DNA of 64,000 nt from Verrucomicrobiota bacterium (GTDB lineage Bacteria; Verrucomicrobiota; Verrucomicrobiia; Limisphaerales; Pedosphaeraceae): NCBI GenBank assembly GCA_021325145.1, contig JAJPHR010000076.1, forward strand, positions 1-64,000, in the 5' to 3' direction. The notes below the pieces were generated by a model. That model searched no databases and had not been told where the DNA came from. It saw only the letters and a program-made list of their open reading frames with translations. Of this stretch, positions 37,241 to 45,917 are shown piece by piece. The position numbers were made by a program, and so were the translations under genes. How positions within the stretch are numbered: the first letter of the stretch is position 1; every line of letters begins with the position of its first letter.

Positions 37241-38392
37241 ATGCGAGCCATGGCAAAAATACCAAGCACCAAGCGCCAAGCACCAGAAAAGCTTCAATTT
37301 CCAAACACCAAGACAACGCTGCGGTGTTTGATGTTTGGCTCCTGGAGCTTTTCTGGTGCTTGGTGCTTGATCATTGGTGTTTGCAGCCTGCTCTCCGCCG
37401 CGCCCTTGGCGGTTGCCGTTGAAGGTGTCCCGCTGGCTGGCGCGCACCGCGTCGTCTTTCTCGGCGACAGCATCACCTACAGCGGGCAATACGTGGATGA
37501 CGTGGAAGTGGTATTGCGCGCCGCTTCGCTGATGGGCGGGATGGAGTTTCTCGATCTCGGCCTTCCGAGCGAGACCGTGTCGGGGCTTTCCGAGCCGGGC
37601 CATGCGGGCGGCAAGTTTCCGCGCCCGGACTTGCACGAGCGGCTCGACCGCGTTCTCGCGAAAGCCAGGCCGGACGTTGTTATTGCGTGTTACGGCATGA
37701 ACGACGGCATCTATTATCCCTTCGGCGAGGAACGCTTCCGAAAGTTTCAGGACGGAATGCTTTGGTTGCATGGCAGCGTGGTCAAATCGGGAGCGCGGAT
37801 CATTCACCTGACGCCGCCGACGTTCGATCCGGTGCCGATCAAAGATCGTACTTTGCCGGCGGGGTTGGAGGAATATCGCCGCCCGTACGAAGGTTACAAC
37901 GAAGTTCTGGACCGGTATTCCGCGTGGCTCGTTTCGCAGCGCACCAACGGCTGGCAGGTCATCGATGTTCACACGCCGATGAACGATTACCTGGCGCGGC
38001 GGCGGAAGCAGTCGCCGGATTTCGCATTGACTCGTGACGGGGTGCACGCCGACGACACCGGGCATTGGTTAATCGCCCGGCAAGTGCTCCAGGGACTCAA
38101 TCTCCCGCTGGCGGAATCCAAAATCGATCTGGACCGTGTTCAAGAACTCGCCAGTGGCCGATTGGGCGCGGTGCTGCTGAAAAGCATTCACGAGAAAAAT
38201 CGATTGCTCAGCGACGCCTGGCTGTCGGATATCGGTCACAAACGACCGGGCATGAACCCAGGCCTTCCTTTGGGCGATGCCAAGGTCAAGAGTGCGGGAC
38301 TTCTGGTTCGCATCAACGAACTGGCGCGTCAATTCACGATGCAGCTCCAGACGGGGGCGACTAACGGCCCGGCTTCGGTCAAACCGCAGTGA
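37241..38392 (+). CDS. Secreted SGNH/GDSL-family esterase-like hydrolase
   Basis: 383 residues. Catalytic Ser77 lies in block I FLGDSITYSGQYV; YGMNDGIYYP is block III (Gly-x-Asn-Asp) and DGVHADDTGH block V supplies Asp266 and His269. Such enzymes deacetylate carbohydrates or cleave simple esters. The first 30 codons and the hydrophobic export leader (CLMFGSWSFSGAWCLIIGVC) are translated from an inverted dispersed repeat (37256-37385), so the leader is repeat-derived. The start is the first ATG at 37241; the ATG five codons on is an alternative. Confidence 0.9.
   Translation: MRAMAKIPSTKRQAPEKLQFPNTKTTLRCLMFGSWSFSGAWCLIIGVCSLLSAAPLAVAVEGVPLAGAHRVVFLGDSITYSGQYVDDVEVVLRAASLMGGMEFLDLGLPSETVSGLSEPGHAGGKFPRPDLHERLDRVLAKARPDVVIACYGMNDGIYYPFGEERFRKFQDGMLWLHGSVVKSGARIIHLTPPTFDPVPIKDRTLPAGLEEYRRPYEGYNEVLDRYSAWLVSQRTNGWQVIDVHTPMNDYLARRRKQSPDFALTRDGVHADDTGHWLIARQVLQGLNLPLAESKIDLDRVQELASGRLGAVLLKSIHEKNRLLSDAWLSDIGHKRPGMNPGLPLGDAKVKSAGLLVRINELARQFTMQLQTGATNGPASVKPQ
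37256..37385. repeat. Inverted dispersed repeat, family D, copy 1 (inside a gene)
   Basis: Left arm 37258-37291 (ACCAAGCACCAAGCGCCAAG then CACCAGAAAAGCTT) pairs with right arm 37345-37381 (GAGCTTTTCTGGTGCTTGGT then GCTTGATCATTGGTGT). Related copies are at 56034-56136 and 57920-58045. This copy overlaps the 5' end of the SGNH hydrolase gene. Confidence 0.85.
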
Positions 38393-38735
38393 GCTTTAGC
38401 GACTGGGTGAATGGGGCCATACAAATCGGCACTGCACGTCGCACTCCAAAACACTTGCGCCATCCCGCCTTACACAAACTCCGCCAGGTCTTGGAGTGCG
38501 TGCGCGAAGCGCCGCCGCTTTCGAAGGTTCAGAACAGTTCCGCTTCTTGGACAGCAGACAAAAAGAAAACAGCCCTTGCCACATTGGTTGAAGCGGGCGG
38601 TTTGTGTCGCTCGTTCCGTCCCTGATGTTGCGCTCGGCGACGGGGCGGCCAAGCGCACGGTTCCTACCAGACAAAAACGGGCGGGTTTCTCAACGAAACC
38701 CGCCCGGTGGTTTTGAATTTCAACTCAGCCCAGAC
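38393..38735. other. Intergenic region with one family E repeat and a terminator
   Basis: 343 bp between the convergent SGNH hydrolase and giant Ig-protein genes. It holds a repeat at 38609-38669 matching 45777-45837 (CGTTCCGTC, CTGATG, TGCGCTCGGCGACGGGG, CCTACC) and an 11-bp terminator hairpin. No gene is visible. Confidence 0.7.
38671..38705 (-). terminator. Intrinsic terminator of the giant Ig-domain gene
   Basis: A perfect 11-bp stem (GGGCGGGTTTC 38679-38689 with GAAACCCGCCC 38695-38705, 5-nt loop) is followed on the minus strand by GTTTTTGT. It sits 30 bp beyond the stop codon at 38736. Confidence 0.85.
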
Positions 38736-41700
38736 TTACGGCTGACGCAGAATGAAGAACCGCATGGAGTTGGTCGCCAATGAGTTCGTGAAGCTGTAAG
38801 CCCCTGAACCGGCTGGATTTTCTACTGCGTGTCCGATGACAGGCCAGGTGGACACCGGTGCCGCGGGATTATTCGTGGCCAGCACACTGAAGCTGGCGCC
38901 GGTCGCGTTAGTGAAGTTCAGGACAAAGGAGTTGCCTCCGATTCCTGAGCCAATTACTCGCGGAGGTGTAACTGCCTGAGTGGTGAAGGTGACATCCGAC
39001 CCGAAGGACGTGCCCACAAAGTTCGAAGCCACGATCTGGTAGTGATAGGTCGTCCCCTGGAGCAAGCCCGTCAGCAGATTGCTGACGGCCACCGGGCTTG
39101 AACCCGCCACCAGATTGGTGGCCGCGGTCACACTGCCATAGTTCGTGTTGGTGCCGTATTGGAACCAGTAAGTGGTTGCCGCCGTGTTGGGATTGACCGT
39201 TGCATTCAACCGCGCGCTGCTGATGGTGATGTTCGAGGCCGGCAGGGTCGTTACCGTCGGCGGCGGTGTCGCGTTGGCCGTGGCGGAGAAGTTCAGATTG
39301 TCGATCGCATAGCCCTGGCCGGCGCCCTGGCCGTAGAAGTCAATCGACCAGATCAACCACAAAGCGCCGCCGGAAGGCCACGGAGCGGACAGCGCCAGGT
39401 TGTTGGTAACTTGATTAACCTGGTTGCTGGATTGCGTTCCATCCACCGTGGTGACCACGAGGGCCGTCGGGAAGCTGAAGGCCAGTTCCGGCACGATGGT
39501 GGAATTGGAGAACGACTGCGCCGTCAACACAAAGTTGGTCGCCGTGTTATCCAAGGTATAACCGAAGGACATGGTTCTGGCTCCGGTATTGTTGCGCCAC
39601 AACTCGCCGAGGAAGGAGAGATTGATGTAGTTGAGGGTGTTTGGAGACGTGTTGACCAGCTTCAACCCGAAGGTCGTCGAGCCGGTGGTGCCGGTCGAGA
39701 GCAGGCCCAGCGCACGGTTGGTTCCGACGACCCCGCCGTTGACATCGTTCGGGCCGAAGTCAATCACACCGCCGGTGGACTGGTCGCCGTCCTGCGCGCC
39801 AAAGCGCGTGATGCCATCCACCCCGGTGGCAAGGGTATCTGCCGCTCCATACCAGCCCTTCATCTGGGACAAGCCCAGGCCACCCACATAGCTATTGTTG
39901 ATGACCGGGTAATTGAAGTCGAACGGATTGGCGAGCGAGTAGGCCACGCCATTGATCGTGCCGACATCCTGCGGGTTATTGATACTATTGACCGAAACAC
40001 CGCCGGGATCGGGGAGCGTATTGAAGTTCTGGACGTAAACCTGGTTGCTATAAGAAACCGAGGAAAGCGCCGGAGGAATCAGAACGGTCACCGACGCGAG
40101 CGAACTGGTCACGCTGCCTCCGGGGTTGCTGACCACAATATAATAGTTGGTGCCGGTATCGTTGGTGCCAGCCGGGGAGATGGTCAACACGGGCGTTCCC
40201 GTGCCGCTGAACTCGCCGGTGTCGGTCAACGCCACGTTGCCGCGATACCACTGATTCGTCACCGGAGGCGTTGCGCCCGTCTCGTTGGCCGTCAGGGACG
40301 TGCTCAAGCCCACAAAAGTTGTTACTGACTGCGGTTGGCCGGCATTGATGATCGCGGTATGATATTTCACGGTCAGGATGTCCACGACGTTGGAGGCGAA
40401 GCCTGCTGAATTCCCCACTACCAAATAGTAGTTGCCGCCTTGGTCCGTGGTGAGGTTCGAAATGGTCAGCGAAGGCGTGGTGGAACCGAAGTAGTTGATG
40501 CCGTCATCGACCAGCAGGGTGGTGCCTTGGTACCACTGATAGGTAAATGGCTCGGTGCCGGTCGCGGACACCGGCGCAAAGATCGTTTCGCCGCCGACGA
40601 AGCCGGTGACATTATTCGTGCCGCTAGTGATTACCGGCGCTACTGGACTTGCGGTAACGGTCAGAATCGCGGGCGCGCTGGTCACCGAGCCATATTGGTC
40701 GGAGACGACACACTGATACGCGAAGCCGTTTGTATCGGTGGTGAGGTTGTTAAGGGCCAAAGTGGAATTCGTGGCGGCTGGCAGTGCGTTGGAATTCTGC
40801 AGCCACAGATAGGTCACGGGAAAAGCGCATTGAGCAGTGACGGAAAACGTGGCCGAACCGCCATTAGTCGTGGCGTAATTGGCCGGGTTCGACGCGATCA
40901 ACGGGGCGAGATCAGGGGTGAAATCAATGCCGCCGAAGAATTCATTGGTGGTGGTCGCAACGGCGAGCGTCTGCGCAACGAGGTTGGTGCCGGGATTGAC
41001 GCCCGTATCAACGATGCGAATGATGCGGTTTTGGTTTTGATGACCCGCCGCGGTATTGGAATTGGGAAAACCATTTTCCATGGTGGTGGCATAAATGACC
41101 GGGTTCGGGCCGCTGAAGTCCACGCAGATGCCGAAACATCCCTGGTTTGCCGCTTTTTGTTTGAGGGTGCCGAGGTTGGTGGTGCTGAAATAGTAAGGGG
41201 CCTGGACCCAACCGCCGCCGTTATTGGTAAACTTTGTAATTCCGAAGGTTTGATCCGCGCCGTAAGCGAGGGTGCCCGCTGCGTTCATGTCGAAGTTGGC
41301 GGTGTTTTTGAAGGTAGTGCCCCAATTAATAAACAGATTGGTGAAGGCCGGGCGCTGGTAAGGGTTGGGAACATTGGGATCGTACGGCAGAGGCACCACA
41401 TTTCCGGTGCTGGGATCCACAAAGTTATACACGCCCGCGCCGGGAACCACTACATACAGAGTCCCGCCAATGACACGCGCTTCGGCGGCCGCCTGGATAT
41501 AATTCTGAACTTCAAACGGCGGTCCAACGTTTGGATTGAAATATAGCGTTCCGTCCAATTCAGTGCTCGTGCCGGCGAAATTGCCGGTGCCCCAAAAATT
41601 GGTCCCATCCGTCGAGGCAATCCCGGTGGGATTGTCCTGGGTGCCCGTGGCCGAGCCCGCCGGGATGCCAAACCAGTTGGCCAAATCGGAATAGACGCTG

Positions 41701-42134
41701 ATCGCATTGGTAAAGGCATCCAATCTCACGATGCCGCGGGTGACGGTGAAGTCAGTGGAAGGTTTGGCTGCGGTTGGACTAAGAATATTTCCGGTGTAAC
41801 CCTCCATCACCAGGAATTGGCGATCGGTGGAGCGGGAAAGACCGCCGCCTTCCGAACCGGCATGATGGTTGATCCAAACGGAACCCGGCACGCTGACATT
41901 GGTGGACATGGCCATCGAAAGCAGCGGCGACGTTTGGTTGGTGGTCACGGGATCAAATACCTGCATGAAGCATGGCGCCACCCGGGCTGTGACCATGGGG
42001 AAATCCCCATTGGTGGTTCCGGCCTTGAACACGGCAATTTTGCCTGCCGGGATCACCGGGGTGGTGACTTGCCCTTGGGCGGCAATGCAGAGCATCGCCG
42101 CCAGGATGATAAACGGTCGGGATTTGGTATTCAT
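38736..42134 (-). CDS. Giant secreted protein with Ig-like and fibronectin III-like repeats
   Basis: 1,132 residues. Sec leader MNTKSRPFIILAAMLCIAAQ. The first 430 residues form a beta-rich, propeller-like domain of unknown role (TVTRGIVRLDAFTNAISVYS). At least three Ig-like repeats follow (Tyr-x-Trp-x-x-Asn cores: VTYLWLQNSNALPAATNSTL, FTYQWYQGTTLL, VTNQWYRGNVAL). Then come a lectin-like beta domain, a fibronectin III-like module (PTVTTLPASNITISSARLNA with NTNYGS) and a C-terminal beta domain. Such mosaics are common on verrucomicrobial surfaces and suggest adhesion or glycan binding. Thr/Asn/Gly enrichment is marked. ATG 42134 is preferred over an open frame to 42215. Confidence 0.88.
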   Translation of the reverse strand: MNTKSRPFIILAAMLCIAAQGQVTTPVIPAGKIAVFKAGTTNGDFPMVTARVAPCFMQVFDPVTTNQTSPLLSMAMSTNVSVPGSVWINHHAGSEGGGLSRSTDRQFLVMEGYTGNILSPTAAKPSTDFTVTRGIVRLDAFTNAISVYSDLANWFGIPAGSATGTQDNPTGIASTDGTNFWGTGNFAGTSTELDGTLYFNPNVGPPFEVQNYIQAAAEARVIGGTLYVVVPGAGVYNFVDPSTGNVVPLPYDPNVPNPYQRPAFTNLFINWGTTFKNTANFDMNAAGTLAYGADQTFGITKFTNNGGGWVQAPYYFSTTNLGTLKQKAANQGCFGICVDFSGPNPVIYATTMENGFPNSNTAAGHQNQNRIIRIVDTGVNPGTNLVAQTLAVATTTNEFFGGIDFTPDLAPLIASNPANYATTNGGSATFSVTAQCAFPVTYLWLQNSNALPAATNSTLALNNLTTDTNGFAYQCVVSDQYGSVTSAPAILTVTASPVAPVITSGTNNVTGFVGGETIFAPVSATGTEPFTYQWYQGTTLLVDDGINYFGSTTPSLTISNLTTDQGGNYYLVVGNSAGFASNVVDILTVKYHTAIINAGQPQSVTTFVGLSTSLTANETGATPPVTNQWYRGNVALTDTGEFSGTGTPVLTISPAGTNDTGTNYYIVVSNPGGSVTSSLASVTVLIPPALSSVSYSNQVYVQNFNTLPDPGGVSVNSINNPQDVGTINGVAYSLANPFDFNYPVINNSYVGGLGLSQMKGWYGAADTLATGVDGITRFGAQDGDQSTGGVIDFGPNDVNGGVVGTNRALGLLSTGTTGSTTFGLKLVNTSPNTLNYINLSFLGELWRNNTGARTMSFGYTLDNTATNFVLTAQSFSNSTIVPELAFSFPTALVVTTVDGTQSSNQVNQVTNNLALSAPWPSGGALWLIWSIDFYGQGAGQGYAIDNLNFSATANATPPPTVTTLPASNITISSARLNATVNPNTAATTYWFQYGTNTNYGSVTAATNLVAGSSPVAVSNLLTGLLQGTTYHYQIVASNFVGTSFGSDVTFTTQAVTPPRVIGSGIGGNSFVLNFTNATGASFSVLATNNPAAPVSTWPVIGHAVENPAGSGAYSFTNSLATNSMRFFILRQP

Positions 42135-42413
42135 TTTCACTTCTAATTGTCGTTCTTGTTGGGGTGGTAATTTGAAAGCCACATTCGCCGGGGCAGTTAG
42201 CAGGAGCCTGGTCACAGAAGTATGCCTTTTGCGTTACGATTTGGTGACATCCATCCCCCGCTGAACCGATTACGGAGCCTCCACCAATTCGTCACAGGAT
42301 CGTAACCTCCAGCACACCTGTTTGTAACAATCCGGCTCCATGCTCGCTCGGGTCGTTTTCGATTCGAGGTGCGGATAAGGTAAGATAAAAGCGGCTGAAA
42401 TAAGCAAACTATA

Positions 42414-43256
42414 ATGTCAACCAAACAACCAACCCGGCAAAGCGGATTCACATTGATCGAATTGCTCGTCGTGATTGCCATTATCGGCATTCTTGCGGCG
42501 ATGCTCCTGCCGGCCCTGGCTAGGGCCAAGGAAAAAGCCCGGCGGACCACCTGCATCAGCAACTTGAAGCAATGGGGGTTGGCGCAAACGATGTACTTGG
42601 ATGACAACGCCCAGACGTTTCCCAAAACCAAAATTCCGAATAATACTCCGGGGGCTCCGGGCGGCTATTTTGAGGACAATCCGCTTTGGAACGACTTGTT
42701 CGATTTCTATTTCCAGAACCCCAAGCAAGGCATGGACGCGTGGTTCAATGCGCTGCCGCCCTACGTTGCGAGTCAGCCGCTCTACGCATACGCGATTCAG
42801 AATGGCACGACCGGAATCGATGCCTACAATAATGCCAACAGCGTCTTTCGCTGCCCCACCGCCATCATTGACCCGGCGATCGACATTAACAAACGGGTGG
42901 TGTTCAGGTATGGGATGAATTCACAGGGGCTGACTCACTTGCCTTCAACCACGGTCTATCTGACAAGTTCGATGGTGGCGCACCCTTCCGCGTTTGTCAT
43001 GTTCTCCGAAGGGCGGACGCTTATCAACGAAACGCCCTTCTACGGAAATACGCAGAAAGAAGGAGACATCTGCAAGCCGCAGGTTTATACCACGGCTTTC
43101 ACTTCCCGGCACAGCGCCGGCGGCAGCATCACCTTTGCGGATGGGCACGCCACTTGGTACAAATACACCTATGTTTGCTCCAACGCGGTTGCCAAGGCTG
43201 CCGATCCCGGCAATTCAGACATCCAGTGGGCGGCTGACGGTGTTCCCGTGCAGTAG
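42414..43256 (+). CDS. Type II secretion/pseudopilin-type protein with H-X9-DG tail
   Basis: 280 residues. The type IV prepilin signature [20 protein letters not shown] follows a short basic leader, so a prepilin peptidase would cut after Gly. The globular part ends with [18 protein letters not shown], the His-x9-Asp-Gly signature of the prepilin-like family expanded in Verrucomicrobia and Planctomycetes. The product probably sits in the inner membrane as a minor pseudopilin or forms periplasmic fibres. No assembly genes are adjacent. Two strong hairpins follow the stop. Confidence 0.93.
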   Translation: MSTKQPTRQSGFTLIELLVVIAIIGILAAMLLPALARAKEKARRTTCISNLKQWGLAQTMYLDDNAQTFPKTKIPNNTPGAPGGYFEDNPLWNDLFDFYFQNPKQGMDAWFNALPPYVASQPLYAYAIQNGTTGIDAYNNANSVFRCPTAIIDPAIDINKRVVFRYGMNSQGLTHLPSTTVYLTSSMVAHPSAFVMFSEGRTLINETPFYGNTQKEGDICKPQVYTTAFTSRHSAGGSITFADGHATWYKYTYVCSNAVAKAADPGNSDIQWAADGVPVQ

Positions 43257-43288
43257 CTAAATACGCCGATGTCCTTACTCGGAAGGCA

Positions 43289-43332
43289 GGGACATCGCGC
43301 TGCGATGTCCCCGCCCGCGTTCCAGCGGGCGG
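43289..43332. repeat. Two adjacent hairpins after the pseudopilin gene
   Basis: GGGACATCGC/GCGATGTCCC (43289-43298 with 43302-43311) is followed directly by CCGCCCGC/GCGGGCGG (43311-43318 with 43325-43332). There is no T tract, but these very stable stems may limit read-through. They resemble the REP-like elements elsewhere in the window. Confidence 0.6.
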
Positions 43333-43457
43333 AACGCGTCGGTCGAGACTTGCGCTACAGACTTTCGTTTTTATTTCCAGCCGATTTTGTCTTATTAATT
43401 TTTATTACTTGCGGGTCGGGCGATGGCGCGATAGCTTTGGCTTATCAGGGATCAGAA

Positions 43458-44732
43458 GTGCAGCCCGATATGCTTGTTCTTGGAAGATATTCAGTTGGAG
43501 TGGGGGATCGTTTTGCGCATCAGGCCAGGGCGCAATTGCGGGCGTTCCTTCTTGCCGCCGGGCAGGGCGTGGAGGTCGTCCCGGTCTGGAACAAATCGAA
43601 CCGCGAACACATCACCATTGGCTCGGAGCCCGCCAGTGTGCGCGCCGCCGCGGAAGCCGCCGTGCGCGAATTGGGCTGGAGCCGTTCGTGGCATGTGGAT
43701 GCGGACCATATCCGGCTCGAGACGGTGGACCGGTTCGTGCCGCACTCGGATTTCTTTACCATCGATGTGGCGGACTTCATCGGCCGCGCGCCGGCGGAAG
43801 CCGATCTGGCGGCGTTTATCAAGCGGCATGGAGAATTGGCGGGGCGCATTCAAATTCCGGGGATTGATCAAACGATTGAGTTGAGCCGCGCCGAGGTTGA
43901 GTGCATGGCGGGCAAATACCTGTTCGCGGTGCAGGAGGCGGGCAGGATTTATCGGCAGCTTGAGAAGGCCAAAGGCGCGGGCAGGTTTATCACGGAAATC
44001 TCGATGGATGAAACCGACCACCCGCAAACGCCGCCGGAGTTGCTGGTGATCCTGGCGGCCATCGCCGATGCGGGCATACCCGTGCAAACCATCGCGCCGA
44101 AATTTACAGGCCGTTTCAACAAGGGCGTGGATTACGTGGGCGATGCCAGGCAATTCGAAACCGAGTTCAACGCAGACCTGGCGGTGATCGCTTATGCCAT
44201 CAGCCAATACAAGCTGCCGGCCAATTTGAAACTGAGCGTGCACTCGGGCAGCGACAAATTTTCGATTTACCCCGCGATTCGCCGCAGCCTAACGCGAACC
44301 GGCGCGGGGCTGCACATCAAAACCGCCGGCACCACGTGGCTGGAGGAAGTCATTGGGCTGGCGGAAGCCGGCGGCAACGGCCTCACGTTGGCGAAAGAAA
44401 TTTACACCGAGGCGCTGGGTCATCTCGATGAACTGTGCGCGCCGTACGCGGCGGTGATCGACATCAGGCCCAAGAAGCTTCCGACCCGGGAGACTGTCCA
44501 GGGCTGGACGTCGAAACAGTACGTGAACGCCCTGCGCCACGACCCGGCCTGTCCCGAGTTCAATCCGCACCTCCGCCAGTTACTGCACGTGGGTTATAAG
44601 ATCGCCGCCAAAATGGGCGACCGTTACTTGAAACTCCTGGAGGAGTGCGAACCAACCATTGCGCGCAACGTGACCGGGAATCTTTATGATCGGCACATCA
44701 AGCCGCTGTTTGTGGATCGGCCGTCGCAGTAG
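43458..44732 (+). CDS. Tagaturonate epimerase-family protein (UxaE-like)
   Basis: 424 residues with the family landmarks YSVGVGDRFAHQARAQLRA, PVWNKSNREHITIGSEPASV, WHVDADHIRLETVDRF, EISMDETDHPQTPPELLVIL, APKFTGRFNKGVDYVGD and LSVHSGSDKFSIYP; the His/Asp/Glu-rich words would form the metal site. Known members interconvert D-tagaturonate and D-fructuronate in galacturonate catabolism. I chose GTG 43458 (AGGGA six bases upstream) because the open frame back to 43269 only translates hairpins. No other uronate genes are adjacent, so the substrate here is inferred. Confidence 0.88.
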   Translation: MQPDMLVLGRYSVGVGDRFAHQARAQLRAFLLAAGQGVEVVPVWNKSNREHITIGSEPASVRAAAEAAVRELGWSRSWHVDADHIRLETVDRFVPHSDFFTIDVADFIGRAPAEADLAAFIKRHGELAGRIQIPGIDQTIELSRAEVECMAGKYLFAVQEAGRIYRQLEKAKGAGRFITEISMDETDHPQTPPELLVILAAIADAGIPVQTIAPKFTGRFNKGVDYVGDARQFETEFNADLAVIAYAISQYKLPANLKLSVHSGSDKFSIYPAIRRSLTRTGAGLHIKTAGTTWLEEVIGLAEAGGNGLTLAKEIYTEALGHLDELCAPYAAVIDIRPKKLPTRETVQGWTSKQYVNALRHDPACPEFNPHLRQLLHVGYKIAAKMGDRYLKLLEECEPTIARNVTGNLYDRHIKPLFVDRPSQ

Positions 44733-44778
44733 GCGGCGGATTTCTCCGTCGGATCGCTGAAAGTCTTTGCTGTGGGTA

Positions 44779-45006
44779 GTTCCCTGTTCGGTTGGACCTG
44801 CTCACGGACCAGGAACGGTTCTATGATACACGCGCCATTAATGAATGCGCCTGGGCCCTGCGGCGGCGCGCACAGGAGTGCGCGCCCTACCCGGCACACG
44901 GCGGTAGGGCGGGCACTCCTGTGCACGCCGTCCCCCCGAAACGATTTGGGGCGTTCCGAATCGGTATGGTTGATGTTCAATGAGCTACAAAACAGTGCAT
45001 GGAAAG
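44779..45006 (+). repeat. Dispersed REP-like element, family A, unit 3
   Basis: Collinear with 6480-6673: TTCCCTGTTCGGTTGG, CTCACGGACCA, CATTAATGAATGCGCCTGGG, CGGCGGCGCGCACAGGAGTG, GGTAGGGCGGGCA, CACGCCGTCCCCC, CGAAACGATT, and TGTTCAATGAGCT followed by CAAAACAGT. It is interrupted by about 28 bp relative to the first copies. Confidence 0.8.
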
Positions 45007-45456
45007 CAGAGAACAGCATCTCAATCGACCGGGAAGGATGAGCGGATTGTGCGGGACTGTCACTAGAATGGGGTGGCAAAGAAATATTCAGAATTTGTTT
45101 GCAAATTGCGGCTGGGGATGGTTTATATAGCGGCGTTGGTGAAATGAAGAATTGGGAGGGAGTCCTTGAGGCAGTGGGCATGGCGCGTCCGTGCGCGATG
45201 TGCATGAATTTTGTCCGGTTGCGCCGGGAGCCCTGGCGAAGGGTTCTTCGGCATTAGCCGGGGAGGTTCTTTGAAATCTATAAATTGGATGCCGGAGGTG
45301 TTGTTCGCGCAGGTTCGGTTTCAGCCACGCGAGAGGCCGAAAACCCGGTGGTTGTGCCGGGTTGGCCTGGGAAGCGCGGCGAGCCAGAAAAGCACCAAAG
45401 CACCAAAGCGGCGGCTGCTTCCACCGGACCGGGATGAATTAAGGTGTCCAGCGAAG

Positions 45457-45492
45457 AATTAAGGTAAATTAAACCAAATTAAAGTAAATTAA
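45457..45492. repeat. 10-bp-phased AAATTAA array, copy 2
   Basis: It is nearly identical to 6104-6139: four AATTAA-containing 10-mers in exact phase (AATTAAGGTA, AATTAAACCA, AATTAAAGTA, AATTAA). A related GAATTAAGG word also occurs 20 bp earlier. Confidence 0.8.
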
Positions 45493-45649
45493 GCCTCCAA
45501 TTTTTGGCGCAGGAACCCCGGTCAGCGCTTGAAAGATGTGCCTAAATGCCTGATGGATTGCGAGTTGCGTGGAAAACAGCGGGATAAGTGACCAAGACCC
45601 ACTGACCAGGGACAAAGGGGCGCAGATCGACCCTGTTCTTACCCGGAAA

Positions 45650-45837
45650 GGTAGGGACGGCGCGCTGCGCCGTCCGCGCCACCGAGCGCAGCGTCAGGTG
45701 GCGCAATTGAATTTGCAAAGCGGACGCGCTGGCTCAATCGTTCCGCCCGCTGGCCGAAGCCGTGCGATCCGGATCATTCGTTCCGTCGCCTGATGCTGCG
45801 CTCGGCGACGGGGACGGCGCAGCGCGCCATCCCTACC
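45650..45837. repeat. Long imperfect inverted repeat, family E
   Basis: Left arm 45650-45703 matches the reverse complement of right arm 45785-45837 at roughly four of five positions (GGTAGGGACGGCGCGCTGCG in the left arm, CGCAGCGCGCCATCCCTACC in the right). The right arm alone recurs at 38609-38669. Each arm also contains a small hairpin (GACGGCGCGCTGCGCCGTC). Confidence 0.7.
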
Positions 45838-45917
45838 AAAGACGTGGCAACAATGTTGATGCACCGCGATGAAGGGCAGGAACGGGTTGACATTGATCGC
45901 CGGCGGGAGCAAAAGAG

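Larger units (their letters stand above)
44733..45917. other. 1.2-kb repeat-rich intergenic region
   Basis: No gene is convincing. It contains one family A unit (44779-45006), a phased AAATTAA array (45457-45492) and a long imperfect inverted repeat (45650-45837). The combination of the same elements as at 5453-6840 is striking. The region before 45457 has short G/C-rich stretches, including GCCGGGAGCCCTGG and GCACCAAAGCACCAAAGC, but no coding signal. Confidence 0.75.

Noticed and set aside
42414-44732. A possible pilin assembly operon around the pseudopilin gene.
   Set aside because: The neighbour is a sugar-acid epimerase-like gene separated by strong hairpins, and no ATPase, peptidase or secretin is present.
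45649-45700. GC-rich tandem words suggesting a CRISPR array.
   Set aside because: No regular repeat/spacer periodicity exists and no cas genes are nearby; it is one arm of a long inverted repeat.
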